Positions 18,201-28,600 of a DNA stretch of 64,000 bases are shown here, piece by piece (within the stretch, counting starts at the first letter, position 1; every line of letters starts with the position of its first letter). The stretch is from Enterococcus alishanensis (GTDB taxonomy: Bacteria; Bacillota; Bacilli; Lactobacillales; Enterococcaceae). The DNA lies in assembly GCF_019218635.1 (NCBI RefSeq), contig NZ_JAHUZB010000001.1:62001-126000 (forward strand), in the 5' to 3' direction. The notes beneath the pieces were generated by a model. That model saw nothing but the letters and a program-made list of their open reading frames with translations. It made no database searches and was not told the DNA's origin. The position numbers and the translations under genes were made by a program.

Positions 18201-18216
18201 TTAGGAGGGATTTTTG

Positions 18217-18537
18217 ATGGCGTGGATTGAATTAATTATTGCAGGTGTGTTTGAAGTTTTTTGGGCGACGACGATGAAGTTGAGTCATGGTTTTAGTAAG
18301 TTAAGCTTTTCGGTCTTAACAATTGTCGGAATGATCGCCAGTTTTTATTTTTTGGCGAAAGCTATTAAGGTTATGCCCATGAGCTTGGCTTACCCTATTT
18401 GGACAGGGATAGGAGCCGTGGGTTCGATTTTGATTGGGATCTTTTTTTTCAAGGATCATTTATCTTTGTGGACAGAATTTTTTGTGGCTTTATTGATTAT
18501 AGGCATCATCGGAATTAAGGTGACTAGCGGGCATTAA
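18217..18537 (+). CDS. Small multidrug resistance family exporter, Gdx/SugE type (guanidinium exporter)
   Basis: 106 residues with four membrane helices and the essential Glu13 in helix 1 (AGVFEVFWA). The signatures KLSHGF and YPIWTGIGAVGS match the Gdx (SugE) branch, which exports guanidinium in exchange for protons, better than EmrE/QacC, which export bulky cations. It normally works as an antiparallel dimer; only one gene is present, which fits a homodimer. ATG 18217 follows AGGAGGG with a 7-nt gap. Expression is probably controlled by the attenuator leader immediately upstream. Confidence 0.85.
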   Translation: MAWIELIIAGVFEVFWATTMKLSHGFSKLSFSVLTIVGMIASFYFLAKAIKVMPMSLAYPIWTGIGAVGSILIGIFFFKDHLSLWTEFFVALLIIGIIGIKVTSGH

Positions 18538-18549
18538 TTGTTTTTTATA

Positions 18550-18578
18550 TTTACCCAGTGGCGACTTTTTGCTATGCT
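18550..18578 (+). promoter_or_regulatory. cls promoter
   Basis: TTTACC (18550-18555), 17-bp spacer, TATGCT (18573-18578) preceded by TGC (extended -10). Confidence 0.6.
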
Positions 18579-18599
18579 TAACTCTAAGGGGTGAGGCGT

Positions 18600-20048
18600 G
18601 TGGGGTTTGTGTGGAACAATATTGGGACAATTTTTTTAGTGATTAATACAATCTTATCGTTGATTATTGTGTTTCGTGAACGTAAAGATACGGTCCACAC
18701 GTGGGCTTGGTTATTAATTTTGACCTTTATTCCTGTTTTGGGATTTGTTTTATATATATTTATTGGTAAGGGGATTTCCAAAGAAAAGATTTTTGATTTG
18801 CGGATGCAAAATAAATTAGGGTTAAATATTGAGATTGCTGATCAGCAACGTGCGCTAGAGCGGGGACTTTTTCCGAAGCCGAATACGAATTTGGTAGATT
18901 CTCAGCAATTGATTTATATGTTAACGATGTTTGAAAGCTCTCTTTATACGATGAATAATGATATCAAGCTGTATACGGATGGACGTGAAAAGTTTGACGC
19001 TCTGATCGCTGATATCCATCAAGCAAAATCTCATATTCATATGGAATATTATATATATCGGAGTGATGCACTGGGGATTGAAGTGCGGGATGCCTTGACT
19101 GAAGCTGCTAAACGTGGTGTGAAAGTCTTATTACTCTTAGATGCATGGGGATCCACTCAAGTAAATAATAAGTTTTTTGCGCCGCTGATTGAAGCTGGTG
19201 GTTTGGTGGAGTTTTTCTTCCCATTATTTGTCCCTTACTTAAATCCGCGGATGAATTATCGCAATCACCGCAAGATTGTTGTGATTGATGGAACGATAGG
19301 CTACACTGGCGGTTTTAACGTAGGAAATGAATATTTAGGTTTGGTTTCGACTTTTGGCTATTGGCGGGACAATCATTTGCGGATAGTCGGTGATGCGGTT
19401 TACACTTTGCAAAATCGTTTTATGATGGATTGGAACTCTCAGCATAAGCATGAAGTAGCTTATGATGTAAAATATTTCCCGGAAAACTATTCGATTGGTC
19501 ATTATGCTAGTCAAGTCGTCTCTAGTGGTCCTGATAGTGAACATGAACAGATTAAGATGACTTATTTAAAAATGATTAATTTGGCAAAAAAAGAAATTTT
19601 GATTCAGACGCCGTATTATATTCCAGATGCTTCGATTCATGAGGCGCTTAAGTTGGCATTATTGTCAGGTGTAAAAGTTCGTTTGCAGATTCCTAATAAG
19701 CCAGATCATATTTTGGTCTATTGGGCGACCTATTCTTTTGCGGCAGAATTATTGGATTATGGGGCAATTATTGAGACTTATGAAGCAGGATTTATTCATG
19801 CTAAAACAATGATTATTGATGAAGGGATCGCCTCTGTTGGCTCAGCCAATATCGATGTTCGTTCTTTTAGATTGGACTTTGAAGTTAATACGATTATTTA
19901 CGATAGTGGTTTTGCTAAGCAAGTTCGAGATGCATTTTTTGAGGATTCAGAGAAATCTCACTTGCTGACAAAAAAGATTTATCAAGAGCGAGGACTGTTG
20001 ATAAAATTCAAAGAAGGAATCGCTCGTCTGATTTCACCATTGTTATAA
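18600..20048 (+). CDS. cls: Cardiolipin synthase
   Basis: 482 residues from GTG 18600. Membrane enzyme joining two phosphatidylglycerols into cardiolipin. Two N-terminal membrane helices (about 5-25 and 35-55) are followed by two phospholipase D HKD motifs: HRKIVVIDG with GGFN near residue 223 and HAKTMIIDE with GSANID in the second half. The start is uncertain: GTG at 18591, 18600 and 18609 are all in frame; AAGGGG at 18586-18591 is best spaced for 18600. Enterococcal Cls is a well-known site of daptomycin-resistance mutations, and liaXYZ lies 15 kb away. Confidence 0.93.
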   Translation: MGFVWNNIGTIFLVINTILSLIIVFRERKDTVHTWAWLLILTFIPVLGFVLYIFIGKGISKEKIFDLRMQNKLGLNIEIADQQRALERGLFPKPNTNLVDSQQLIYMLTMFESSLYTMNNDIKLYTDGREKFDALIADIHQAKSHIHMEYYIYRSDALGIEVRDALTEAAKRGVKVLLLLDAWGSTQVNNKFFAPLIEAGGLVEFFFPLFVPYLNPRMNYRNHRKIVVIDGTIGYTGGFNVGNEYLGLVSTFGYWRDNHLRIVGDAVYTLQNRFMMDWNSQHKHEVAYDVKYFPENYSIGHYASQVVSSGPDSEHEQIKMTYLKMINLAKKEILIQTPYYIPDASIHEALKLALLSGVKVRLQIPNKPDHILVYWATYSFAAELLDYGAIIETYEAGFIHAKTMIIDEGIASVGSANIDVRSFRLDFEVNTIIYDSGFAKQVRDAFFEDSEKSHLLTKKIYQERGLLIKFKEGIARLISPLL

Positions 20049-20068
20049 AACTTTTAATTTTCAGTTTG

Positions 20069-20104
20069 GCTGGTTCATGTTAAAATGAACTAGCTTATTT
20101 TTTT
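20069..20104 (+). terminator. cls terminator immediately before pstS
   Basis: Ten-bp stem GCTGGTTCAT/ATGAACTAGC (one G-T pair) around GTTAAA, then TTATTTTTTT. It ends 16 nt before the pstS start codon. Confidence 0.85.
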
Positions 20105-20120
20105 GTCAAAGGAGAATATT

Positions 20121-20975
20121 ATGAAAAAATGGTTACTGCCTATTTTATTAGGTACAGTCCTTATATTATCTGGTTGTGCAAAATGGATTGACCGCGGAGA
20201 ATCGATTACAGCGGTGGGATCTTCGGCGTTACAACCGCTTGTAGAAACAGTTGCTGATGAATATCAAAACGATCATCCCGGCGAATTTATCAATGTTCAA
20301 GGGGGAGGAAGTGGGACTGGTCTGAGCCAAGTCCAATCTGGTGCGGTCGATATTGGGAATTCAGATTTGTTTGCTGAAGAAAAAGATGGCATCGATGCCT
20401 CTAAATTAGTTGATCATCGGGTAGCGGTAGTAGGTATCACACCCATTGTAAATAAAAAAGTTGGCGTAAAAAATATCAGTCTAGATAATTTACGTAAAAT
20501 CTTTTTAGGTGAAATCACGAACTGGAAGGATGTTGGCGGCAAGGATCAAGAGATTGTCATTTTAAACCGTGCATCTGGAAGTGGAACCCGTTCGACTTTT
20601 GAAAAATGGGTATTGGATGGACAAACTGCGATTCAAGCACAAGAACAAGATTCCAGCGGCATGGTGCGACAAATTGTTACAGATACACCAGGCGCAATCA
20701 GCTATACTGCTTTTTCTTATGTGACAGATGATGTGCAAACATTAAGTATTGATAATGTTGAACCAACGGATGAAAATGTGGCGAATAATGCTTGGAAAAT
20801 CTGGGCGTATGAACATATGTATACTAAAGGTGAACCAACAAAATTAACCAAAGAATTTCTTGATTATATGGTTTCTGAGCATGTTCAAGAAACGATTGTT
20901 TCAAAATTAGGTTATATTCCGATTTCTCAAATGAAAGTCGAACGCAATGCCGCCGGCGATACAACTGAATTATAA
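20121..20975 (+). CDS. pstS: Phosphate ABC transporter substrate-binding lipoprotein
   Basis: 284 residues. The signal peptide ends with lipobox LSGC (Cys about residue 19), so it is lipid-anchored outside the membrane. PstS-type binding loops are seen: [12 protein letters not shown] and the [16 protein letters not shown] phosphate-binding segment. The in-frame TTG at 20103 is rejected; ATG 20121 has GGAGA 5-9 nt before it. First gene of the high-affinity phosphate uptake locus, but separated from pstC by its own terminator, which should give more PstS than permease. Confidence 0.95.
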   Translation: MKKWLLPILLGTVLILSGCAKWIDRGESITAVGSSALQPLVETVADEYQNDHPGEFINVQGGGSGTGLSQVQSGAVDIGNSDLFAEEKDGIDASKLVDHRVAVVGITPIVNKKVGVKNISLDNLRKIFLGEITNWKDVGGKDQEIVILNRASGSGTRSTFEKWVLDGQTAIQAQEQDSSGMVRQIVTDTPGAISYTAFSYVTDDVQTLSIDNVEPTDENVANNAWKIWAYEHMYTKGEPTKLTKEFLDYMVSEHVQETIVSKLGYIPISQMKVERNAAGDTTEL

Positions 20976-20981
20976 AAATGA

Positions 20982-21013
20982 TTTCCAGTGAATGAAATTT
21001 CACTGGATTTTTT
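20982..21013 (+). terminator. Terminator after pstS
   Basis: TCCAGTGAA/TTCACTGGA stem followed by a T-rich run. Probably partial, limiting read-through to pstC. Confidence 0.85.
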
Positions 21014-21018
21014 ATTTA

Positions 21019-21052
21019 TTTACATATTTACACAAAATTTACAATTGTTACA
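21019..21052 (+). promoter_or_regulatory. TTTACA repeats: candidate PhoP-type Pho box before pstC
   Basis: TTTACA occurs at 21019, 21027 and 21038, and GTTACA at 21047, all on one strand with 8-11 bp between starts. Gram-positive PhoP boxes are direct TTAACA-like repeats with about 11-bp period. A -10-like TAAAAT lies at 21095-21100 without a good -35, as expected of an activator-dependent promoter. Confidence 0.5.
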
Positions 21053-21137
21053 AAAACAACATAGAAGGTTAAAGAGAAATTGATTTTCGCCTTGTAAAAT
21101 AGCGGTGTTAGATTATTTTTTTTGAGGGAGTAAAGAA

Positions 21138-22070
21138 ATGAATAATGAAGATGTGAAAAAAGCACTCACAACAAAATCTAAACGTGCAAGAATTGAACAA
21201 CGGGGGCGCCTGATTAGTTTTGCTTGTATTGCACTAATTGTTTTTGTGGTAGCAGCGATTTTTTATTTTGTTGCCAGCAAAGGTTTAGCAACATTTTTTG
21301 TAGATAAAATAAACGTAATGGATTTCTTATTTGGAACTGATTGGAATCCAAGTGCCACTGGTCCTGATGGCAAACCAATGGTAGGGGCTTTACCCATGAT
21401 TGTCGGCTCTTTTGTCGTTACTTTCATGTCGGCGATTGTGGCAACACCATTTGCGATTGGTGCGGCTGTATTTATGACTGAGATTTCACCTAATAAAGGT
21501 CAACGCTTTTTACAACCAGTCATTGAACTATTAGTAGGAATTCCTTCAGTAGTATACGGTTTTATTGGTTTATCAGTAATTGTTCCAATGATTCGTTCAG
21601 TATTTGGTGGGACTGGTTTTGGGATTTTATCTGGAACCTTCGTCTTGTTTGTAATGATTTTACCAACAGTTACCACAATGACCGTCGATACGTTAAAATC
21701 AGTGCCACGATATTATCGTGAAGCTTCTCTAGCTTTAGGAGCGACACGTTGGCAAACCATTTATAAAGTGGTGTTGCGGGCAGCGATTCCTGGGATTTTA
21801 ACAGCTGTTGTTTTCGGTATGGCGCGAGCTTTCGGTGAAGCTTTGGCTATTCAAATGGTCATCGGGAATGCCGCATTGATGCCAACAAGTTTAATTACCC
21901 CAGCTTCAACTTTAACTTCAATCTTAACTATGGGTATCGGAAATACTATTATGGGTACTGTTGAAAATAATGTCTTATGGTCATTGGCATTGATTCTATT
22001 ATTCATGTCATTAGTCTTTAATATTTTGATTCGCTACATTGGGAAAAAGGGGGAAATAACAAATGGATAA
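21138..22070 (+). CDS. pstC: Phosphate ABC transporter permease PstC
   Basis: 310 residues with about six membrane helices. The first follows a basic N-terminus (KSKRARIEQRGRL), and the EAA-type loop contacting the ATPase is visible (YYREASLALGATRWQTIYKVVL). Forms the channel with PstA. ATG 21138 follows GAGGGAG. It overlaps pstA by 8 nt. Confidence 0.95.
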   Translation: MNNEDVKKALTTKSKRARIEQRGRLISFACIALIVFVVAAIFYFVASKGLATFFVDKINVMDFLFGTDWNPSATGPDGKPMVGALPMIVGSFVVTFMSAIVATPFAIGAAVFMTEISPNKGQRFLQPVIELLVGIPSVVYGFIGLSVIVPMIRSVFGGTGFGILSGTFVLFVMILPTVTTMTVDTLKSVPRYYREASLALGATRWQTIYKVVLRAAIPGILTAVVFGMARAFGEALAIQMVIGNAALMPTSLITPASTLTSILTMGIGNTIMGTVENNVLWSLALILLFMSLVFNILIRYIGKKGEITNG

Positions 22071-22950
22071 AGCAAAACGCGCAGACAAAATTGCGACGGG
22101 AGTCCTTTATTTTATTTCTGGCCTAATCGTTTGTATTTTGGCTTTCCTACTATTATATATCTTAGTTCGAGGCTTACCGAATATCTCACTAAGCTTCTTG
22201 ACTTCACCGTCAAAAGCTTATGAAGCCGGTGGCGGGATTGGGATTCAATTATTTAACTCAATCTATTTATTATTGGTTACCATGGTGATTAGTTTTCCAA
22301 TTTCTTTAGGTGCTGGGATTTATTTATCTGAGTACGCCAAGAAAAACTGGATCACGAATGTCATTCGGACATCGATTGAAATTTTAAGTTCGTTGCCTTC
22401 AGTAGTAGTTGGTTTGTTCGGTTTCTTGATTTTTGTTATTCAATTTGGCTATGGCTTCTCGATTTTATCAGGGGCTTTAGCGTTAACGCTGTTCAACCTA
22501 CCGTTATTGACTAGAAATATCGAAGAATCTTTGCGGGCGATTCACTATACTCAACGAGAAGCAGGCTTGGCTTTAGGTTTGTCACGTTGGGAAACCGTAA
22601 CAAAGATTGTCGTACCTGATGCTTCACCAGGGATTCTAACTGGGATTATTTTAAGTTCTGGTCGGATATTTGGGGAAGCGGCGGCTTTGATTTATACTGC
22701 TGGACAAAGTGCACCAGCTTTAGACTTTTCAAACTGGAACCCATTAAGTGTTTCTAGTCCGATTAGTATTTTCCGTCAAGCGGAAACATTGGCGGTACAC
22801 ATTTGGAAAATTAATACAGAAGGTACAATGCCAGATGGATCAGCTGTTTCAGCCGGAGCTTCTGCTGTATTGATTATCGCTGTTTTATTATTCAACTTTG
22901 GTGCCCGCGCAATCGGCAAACGACTTCACAAAAAGATGACTTCAGCATAA
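22063..22950 (+). CDS. pstA: Phosphate ABC transporter permease PstA
   Basis: 295 residues with about six membrane helices and an EAA loop ([20 protein letters not shown]). Second half of the phosphate channel. ATG 22063 lies within pstC and is preceded by AAAAAGGGGGAAAT, so translation is coupled. pstB1 starts 11 nt after its stop codon. Confidence 0.95.
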   Translation: MDKAKRADKIATGVLYFISGLIVCILAFLLLYILVRGLPNISLSFLTSPSKAYEAGGGIGIQLFNSIYLLLVTMVISFPISLGAGIYLSEYAKKNWITNVIRTSIEILSSLPSVVVGLFGFLIFVIQFGYGFSILSGALALTLFNLPLLTRNIEESLRAIHYTQREAGLALGLSRWETVTKIVVPDASPGILTGIILSSGRIFGEAAALIYTAGQSAPALDFSNWNPLSVSSPISIFRQAETLAVHIWKINTEGTMPDGSAVSAGASAVLIIAVLLFNFGARAIGKRLHKKMTSA

Positions 22951-22961
22951 GGAGCAACATA

Positions 22962-23762
22962 ATGAAAGATTATAATTGGGATGAACGCAATATTATCAGC
23001 ATGCCTGGTGAAATTGCTTTGCATACAGAAGATTTACATGTGTTTTACGGTAACAACGAAGCGATTAAAGGAATTGATCTGGAATTTGAAAAAAATAAGA
23101 TTACCGCGCTAATCGGTCCTTCCGGTTGTGGTAAATCAACTTATTTACGTTCTTTAAATCGGATGAATGATGGCATTGCCGCAGCTCATGTAACTGGAAA
23201 AATTATGTACAAAGATGTCAATATCAATGCCGATAACATTGATGTTTACGAAATGCGCAAAAGAATCGGCATGGTTTTTCAACGACCAAATCCATTTAGT
23301 AAATCGATCCGTGACAACATTACTTTTGCTTTGAAACAACACGGTGAAAAAGATAAACATAAATTAGAAGAAATGGTCGAAACCAGCTTAAAACAAGCAG
23401 CATTGTGGGAACAAGTCAAAGATAACTTGGATAAAAGTGCCTTAGCCTTGTCTGGCGGACAACAGCAAAGATTATGTATCGCCAGAGCAATTGCCATGAA
23501 ACCCGACATCTTACTATTAGATGAACCAGCTTCGGCCTTAGACCCGATCTCGACCGGGACAGTGGAAGAAACTTTGGTACAATTAAAAGAAGATTACACC
23601 ATCATTATCGTGACCCACAATATGCAACAAGCCGCACGGATCAGTGACTACACTTCTTTCTTTTACTTGGGACATGCCATCGAGTATGACAAGACGACTA
23701 AAATCTTTACCCGACCAAAAATTCAAGCCACCGAAGATTATGTATCTGGCCATTTTGGTTAG
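22962..23762 (+). CDS. pstB1: Phosphate ABC transporter ATPase PstB, first copy
   Basis: 266 residues. Walker [10 protein letters not shown], signature [16 protein letters not shown], Walker [13 protein letters not shown] and switch [11 protein letters not shown]. It has an N-terminal extension of about 15 residues ([16 protein letters not shown]) absent from the second copy. Two diverged PstB paralogues in tandem are usual in enterococci and streptococci. GGAGCAACATA precedes the start. Confidence 0.95.
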   Translation: MKDYNWDERNIISMPGEIALHTEDLHVFYGNNEAIKGIDLEFEKNKITALIGPSGCGKSTYLRSLNRMNDGIAAAHVTGKIMYKDVNINADNIDVYEMRKRIGMVFQRPNPFSKSIRDNITFALKQHGEKDKHKLEEMVETSLKQAALWEQVKDNLDKSALALSGGQQQRLCIARAIAMKPDILLLDEPASALDPISTGTVEETLVQLKEDYTIIIVTHNMQQAARISDYTSFFYLGHAIEYDKTTKIFTRPKIQATEDYVSGHFG

Positions 23763-23774
23763 AAGAGTGTGCTG

Positions 23775-23800
23775 AGAAATTTAATACCTTGAAATGGAGT
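23775..23800 (+). repeat. 26-bp direct repeat, copy 1
   Basis: Begins AGAAATTTAATACCTTGAAA and ends TGGAGT. Identical to 23874-23899; offset 99 bp. It starts 12 nt after the pstB1 stop codon. Confidence 0.95.
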
Positions 23801-23874
23801 TGCCAGTTCTACTTAGCGCTTTTTGCTTTAGTAGAATGGTAGTCGTACGGAAAATAAAACTAAATTTCTGGCAA
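23800..23874. repeat. Hairpin-bearing segment between the direct repeats
   Basis: Bracketed by inverted TTGCCAG (23800-23806) and CTGGCAA (23868-23874), and containing a hairpin TTCTACT…AGTAGAA (23807-23835). Non-coding; may act on the relative expression of the two pstB genes. Confidence 0.6.
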
Positions 23875-23899
23875 GAAATTTAATACCTTGAAATGGAGT
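23874..23899 (+). repeat. 26-bp direct repeat, copy 2
   Basis: Same 26 bases as 23775-23800; its terminal GGAGT supplies the likely ribosome binding site of pstB2. Confidence 0.95.
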
Positions 23900-23911
23900 A
23901 GACGACAAAAT

Positions 23912-24670
23912 ATGGCTGACAAAATTATTACTTCAAAAGATTTGCACCTTTATTATGGTGAAAAAGAAGCCTTGAAAGGCATTGATTTAGCCTTTAATAA
24001 AAATGAAATTACTGCTATGATTGGTCCATCAGGTTGTGGTAAATCAACTTATCTACGTTGTTTAAATCGGATGAATGATTTAATTCCGGGTGTGACAATC
24101 ACAGGAAGCGTTGATTATAAAAACCGCGATATTTACAGTCCAAAGACAGATACCGTTGAGTTGCGAAAAGAAATCGGAATGGTTTTCCAACAGCCTAATC
24201 CATTTCCTTTCTCAATTTATGAAAATGTTATTTACGGATTGAAATTAAAAGGGGAAAAGGATAAACAAGTCTTAGATCAAAAAGTCGAAGAAAGTTTGCG
24301 AGCAGCCTCGGTTTGGGAAGATGTGAAAGACAAACTTCATGAGAGTGCTTTGTCTTTATCTGGTGGGCAGCAACAACGGGTATGTATCGCCCGTGTTTTG
24401 GCAGTAAATCCTGAGATCATTTTATTAGATGAGCCTACTAGTGCGCTAGATCCAGTTTCGACTGGGAAAATCGAAAATATGCTGTTAGAATTAAAAGAAA
24501 ACTATACAATTATTATTGTGACCCACAATATGAGTCAGGCTTCACGTATTTCTGACAAGACTGCCTTTTTCTTGCAAGGTGAGTTAATTGAATTTGATAA
24601 AACGAAAAAAATCTTTTTAGATCCAGCAAAACAAGAAACAGAGGATTATATTTCTGGTAAATTTGGCTAA
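23912..24670 (+). CDS. pstB2: Phosphate ABC transporter ATPase PstB, second copy
   Basis: 252 residues. Walker [10 protein letters not shown], signature [16 protein letters not shown], Walker [12 protein letters not shown], switch [11 protein letters not shown]. The frame is open from TTG 23888, but [16 protein letters not shown] from ATG 23912 aligns with PstB. The GGAG of the upstream repeat is about 13 nt away, a long spacing. It is clearly diverged from pstB1, so the pair is an old duplication. Confidence 0.94.
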   Translation: MADKIITSKDLHLYYGEKEALKGIDLAFNKNEITAMIGPSGCGKSTYLRCLNRMNDLIPGVTITGSVDYKNRDIYSPKTDTVELRKEIGMVFQQPNPFPFSIYENVIYGLKLKGEKDKQVLDQKVEESLRAASVWEDVKDKLHESALSLSGGQQQRVCIARVLAVNPEIILLDEPTSALDPVSTGKIENMLLELKENYTIIIVTHNMSQASRISDKTAFFLQGELIEFDKTKKIFLDPAKQETEDYISGKFG

Positions 24671-24706
24671 AGACGAGACAGAGAGCACCTTAGTGGAGGG
24701 AAAAAA

Positions 24707-25384
24707 ATGTTACGAACACAATTTGAAGAAGATTTATTAAACTTGCATAACCAATTTTACGAGATGGGGATGATGGTTTCTAGTGCCGTCCATAAATCGG
24801 TGCGATCTTATATTGATCATAACAAAGCATTGGCCCAAGAAGTCATTGATCATGATATTGAAATCAATGAGATGGAAGTCAAATTAGAAAAGAAAAGCTT
24901 CGAAATGATTGCCTTACAACAACCGGTTACCACGGATTTGAGAACGATTATTACGATTATGAAAGCGAGTTCTGACTTAGAAAGAATGGCTGATCACGCG
25001 GTGTCAATCGCCAAATCAACGATCCGACTAAAAGGCTTGCCACGAATTTTAGAAGTCGAAAAAGAAATCAACGAAATGTCTGATTACGTGAAAAAAATGG
25101 TAGACAACGTGCTAGTTGCTTACGTAAAAACTGACGAAAAAGATGCTCGGATGATTGCGAAGATGGACGAAACTATCAATGATTACTTCCAAAAAATCTA
25201 TGACATGACCACCAATACAATGGAAAAAGATTCAGAAACGATTATTAGTGGAACAGATTATTTACACGTGGCTGGTTACTTGGAACGGGTTGGCGACTAT
25301 GTGACCAATATCTGTGAGTGGATTGTTTACTTAGCAACTGGAAAAATTACTGAATTAAATTCGAATCGAAATGAAAATTTTTAA
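24707..25384 (+). CDS. phoU: Phosphate transport regulator PhoU
   Basis: 225 residues, all helical, made of two PhoU three-helix repeats. Conserved acidic metal-binding motifs are visible (ITIMKASSDLERMADHAVSIA; YLERVGDYVTNICEW). It restrains Pst transport and Pho signalling when phosphate is plentiful. ATG 24707 follows GGAGGGAAAAAA. Last gene of the pst operon; a strong terminator follows. Confidence 0.95.
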   Translation: MLRTQFEEDLLNLHNQFYEMGMMVSSAVHKSVRSYIDHNKALAQEVIDHDIEINEMEVKLEKKSFEMIALQQPVTTDLRTIITIMKASSDLERMADHAVSIAKSTIRLKGLPRILEVEKEINEMSDYVKKMVDNVLVAYVKTDEKDARMIAKMDETINDYFQKIYDMTTNTMEKDSETIISGTDYLHVAGYLERVGDYVTNICEWIVYLATGKITELNSNRNENF

Positions 25385-25393
25385 TATAAAAAC

Positions 25394-25434
25394 AGTAGTT
25401 CTTAATTAGTAATTGTTAAGAACTGCTTTTTTTT
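25394..25434 (+). terminator. pst-phoU operon terminator
   Basis: AGTAGTTCTTAA/TTAAGAACTGCT stem with a T run. Confidence 0.92.
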
Positions 25435-25518
25435 ATGAAAAAAATTCATAATATATTGCTATTGACCTATAAAAAAAGGGAAAAAAACATAAAAATAATA
25501 TTTTTTTGCCAAAAAGTA

Positions 25519-25533
25519 TTGTAAACGGTTTCA
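25519..25533 (+). promoter_or_regulatory. cre site upstream of the LPXTG gene
   Basis: TTGTAAACGGTTTCA matches the CcpA consensus WTGNAANCGNWNNCW at every position, 71 bp before the start codon. Suggests carbon-source control of the surface protein. Confidence 0.75.
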
Positions 25534-25603
25534 AAAAAACTTCGACTGCTCATTATGAGGCTATAGTTAGCTTATTAATCAAGAAAAGAGCGGTGAGAGG
25601 TAA

Positions 25604-28600
25604 ATGAAAAAAAGGCTATATTTATTAGGGTTTCTTTTAAGTGGTCTGTTTTTAGTAGGGTTTTCTACTCCAGTGTTTGGGACTGAGGTAAATACGATTG
25701 CGGATTTAGAAAATGCAGTCAATCAAGCTAGCAGCAATCAGACAATTACTTTAGGGGATACTTTTCCGACAGAGATTGATCAAACGATCAAATTAAAAGA
25801 GACAGCTTATCAGACAGTTATTGATGGTGGTGGAAAAACCTTACAGGCAGCAGTTGGAAAAAGTGTGCAAATTTTTTCTTATGGGGCTGGTACTGGAGAT
25901 ACCAATTCTGAGTTGACTTTGCAAAATCTGAAACTGGCAGGGAATGGTACGACAGATAAAAGTAAAGGTATTGATGCTGGTGGTTACACTGGAACATTGA
26001 TCTTGGACAATTTATCAATTAGTCACTTTAATGGTGGGGGTCATGGTGGTGCGATGTATATCGCTAGCAATACAGCCATCAAAAACTCGAATTTCTCTGA
26101 TAATGTAAATTACAATGGTGGTTATTCTGGTGGAGCGATTGGCACGGCTGATGGCTTCAGCAAAAAGTTATCAATTATGAATACACGCTTTAATAATAAT
26201 AGTACAACAGATGTTACCGGTCCGGTGGTTGGCGGTGAGGGTGGCGCCATTCATTTTCATCAGCCTGCAGCAACAGCAGTCATTGAATTAAAGAACAATT
26301 ATTTTGAAGGAAACTCTGCAGCAAAAAATGTCCAAGAAACGAATCAATATTCTTTATTGGCTGATGGTGGGGCACTTTCTTTTTGGAATGTTAAAAAAGG
26401 AGTCACCATTCAATTAACAGGAAATACTTTTGCCAATAATATTGCCGGTGATGATGGTGGCGCTATCTTACTGCAATCAAATGAAAGTATTCCTAGTGGT
26501 ATTACTTTTAAGAATAATACTTTTTATGGCAATCAAGCTTTAGGAAATGATAAGGGTTCAAATAGCGGTGGTGCCATTCAGGTTTTTGCCGTAGGACTTC
26601 GTACGATTAACATTGACTACATTAATAATAGCTTTATTAATAATTTTGCTACTTATAGTGGTGGAGCAATTGGAAACAGCGGTTCTTGGGGCATCGGTGG
26701 TGCTGGGAAATTTTATAATAATTTATTTGTTGGTAATATTTCACAGTCAGATGCGAAGACTAACAACGTTGGTGGCGCAAAAACAATCTCTAAAAAGAAT
26801 TCCAATATCGGACTTGAAGAGGATGTTACCATGGCGGATGTTTTTGGTTTAGATACGATGGATTTGTTGGAAAATTACGGAAAGATTTCCGCCGGTGCCG
26901 CAGTAGATGGTTCGACTACTATTATTCCGACTGTACCGATTGCTCCTGAAAAAGTGGCAGATGATAAAATTGACAATTATGTTGATGGTATTGATTCTGT
27001 CTTGGATCAGAGAGGGAGACCACGACCAGATGAAACGGATTTAAATACTAATGGCTTGAAGTCTGATCCTGGTTCAGTGGAAATCAATTGGCTTAAATAT
27101 GATGCTAACGGAGGAACCTTTGAACTAAATAAGGCCTTAACAACATATGATGGAAAAATTTATTATGAAGGTGAAAATCCTACAGCGTATTATCAAGTTG
27201 GCTACGATCAGTTGGCAACAACAATTGTTGATGGCGCAAATACATTGAAGGCAACTAAAGCCAATGCTAAATTTTTAGGCTGGTCAGAAAATAAAGCTGC
27301 TACAAAACCAGATGTTGGTTTAGAGGTCGGAAAAGCCATCAATATTGTTAAAGGCAATCAAACTTTATACGCTATATATCAAGAAAAAGCAGCTGACGTA
27401 AAAGTTCGTTACATCGAAATTGATAGTGCAGGAAATGAAGTAAAGGAATTAGATCAGATAACTCTGACTGGCTTTGTTGGCGATTCTTTCGAAGCAGAAG
27501 TAAAAATGTTTGAAAACTATGGTCTGGTAAATGTTAAAGATGGTGCAGGAAATCCTTTAACCAGCATGAGTGGTACCTTTACTGATCAAGCACAAACCAT
27601 TATTTTTGAATATAAACCAGATGTTAGTACGGTTGTAGTAAGTCACCAAGATGAAGCAGGAAATCCTTTAGCAGACACTAAGATTTTAACAGGTAAAATA
27701 AATTCAGCTTACACAACTTCTGCCGAAACAATTAGTGGTTATAGTTTAGTCGCTACACCGACAAATGCTAACGGAAATTATGCTGAAGATATTACTTACG
27801 TAAAATATATTTATAAAAAAGATACTATTGCTGGTGGTCAAGTCACTATTAAATATCAAGATGAAGAGGGCAATCCTCTGTTTAGTCCAGATATTGTAAT
27901 CAATCAAGATATAGGGACCGTTTATAATACTGAAATAAAATCTTTTGAGGGTTACACGTTAAAAGCAGTTAAAGGACAACTTTCAGGGCTTGTTACAGAT
28001 GAACCACAAGAAGTGGTGTTAGTTTACCAAAAAATCAAACAGGGTCAAGATCTTGGAACTGTTTTAGTGCATTATGTTGATGAAACAGGTTTGCCAATTG
28101 CATTAAGCGAAGTAAAAACAGGGGAAATTGATGAAGCTTACGACACGGAAGCTAAAAAAATTAATGGTTATACGGGACCGAAAATTCCAGATAATGCCAA
28201 AGGGACCTATAGCAAAGATTTAATAACTGTGACCTATGTTTATCAAAAGATACCAACGCCTGTCGAAACTGGTAAAGTTACCTATTATTATCAAGATGAA
28301 CAAGGAAAAGAGCTAGCTGATGCCAAAGAAATAACTGGAAATGTCGGTGACGTTTATCCAGGGACAAATACTGATGTCATTAAAACAATTCCAGACTATT
28401 ATTTAACAGAAGTGAAGGGTAATTTGTTTGGTATTTATCAAGCACAACCACAAACAGTTACTTTAATTTATGCAAAACAAGCAGTAAAAAATGGCTTAGT
28501 CATTACTAGATATCAAGATGAACAAGGTGAAGATATTGCCATGCCAGATTTTTCAATTGGAGCCATTAATACTGCTTATGAAACAAAACAAAAAACAATT

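Noticed and set aside
22962-24670. Possible assembly duplication of pstB
   Set aside because: The two PstB proteins differ at many positions and have different N-termini; tandem pstB genes are normal in this group.
26613-26852. 79-codon hydrophobic frame within the LPXTG gene
   Set aside because: Alternative frame of the beta-helix coding region; hydrophobicity arises from the AT-rich repeats.
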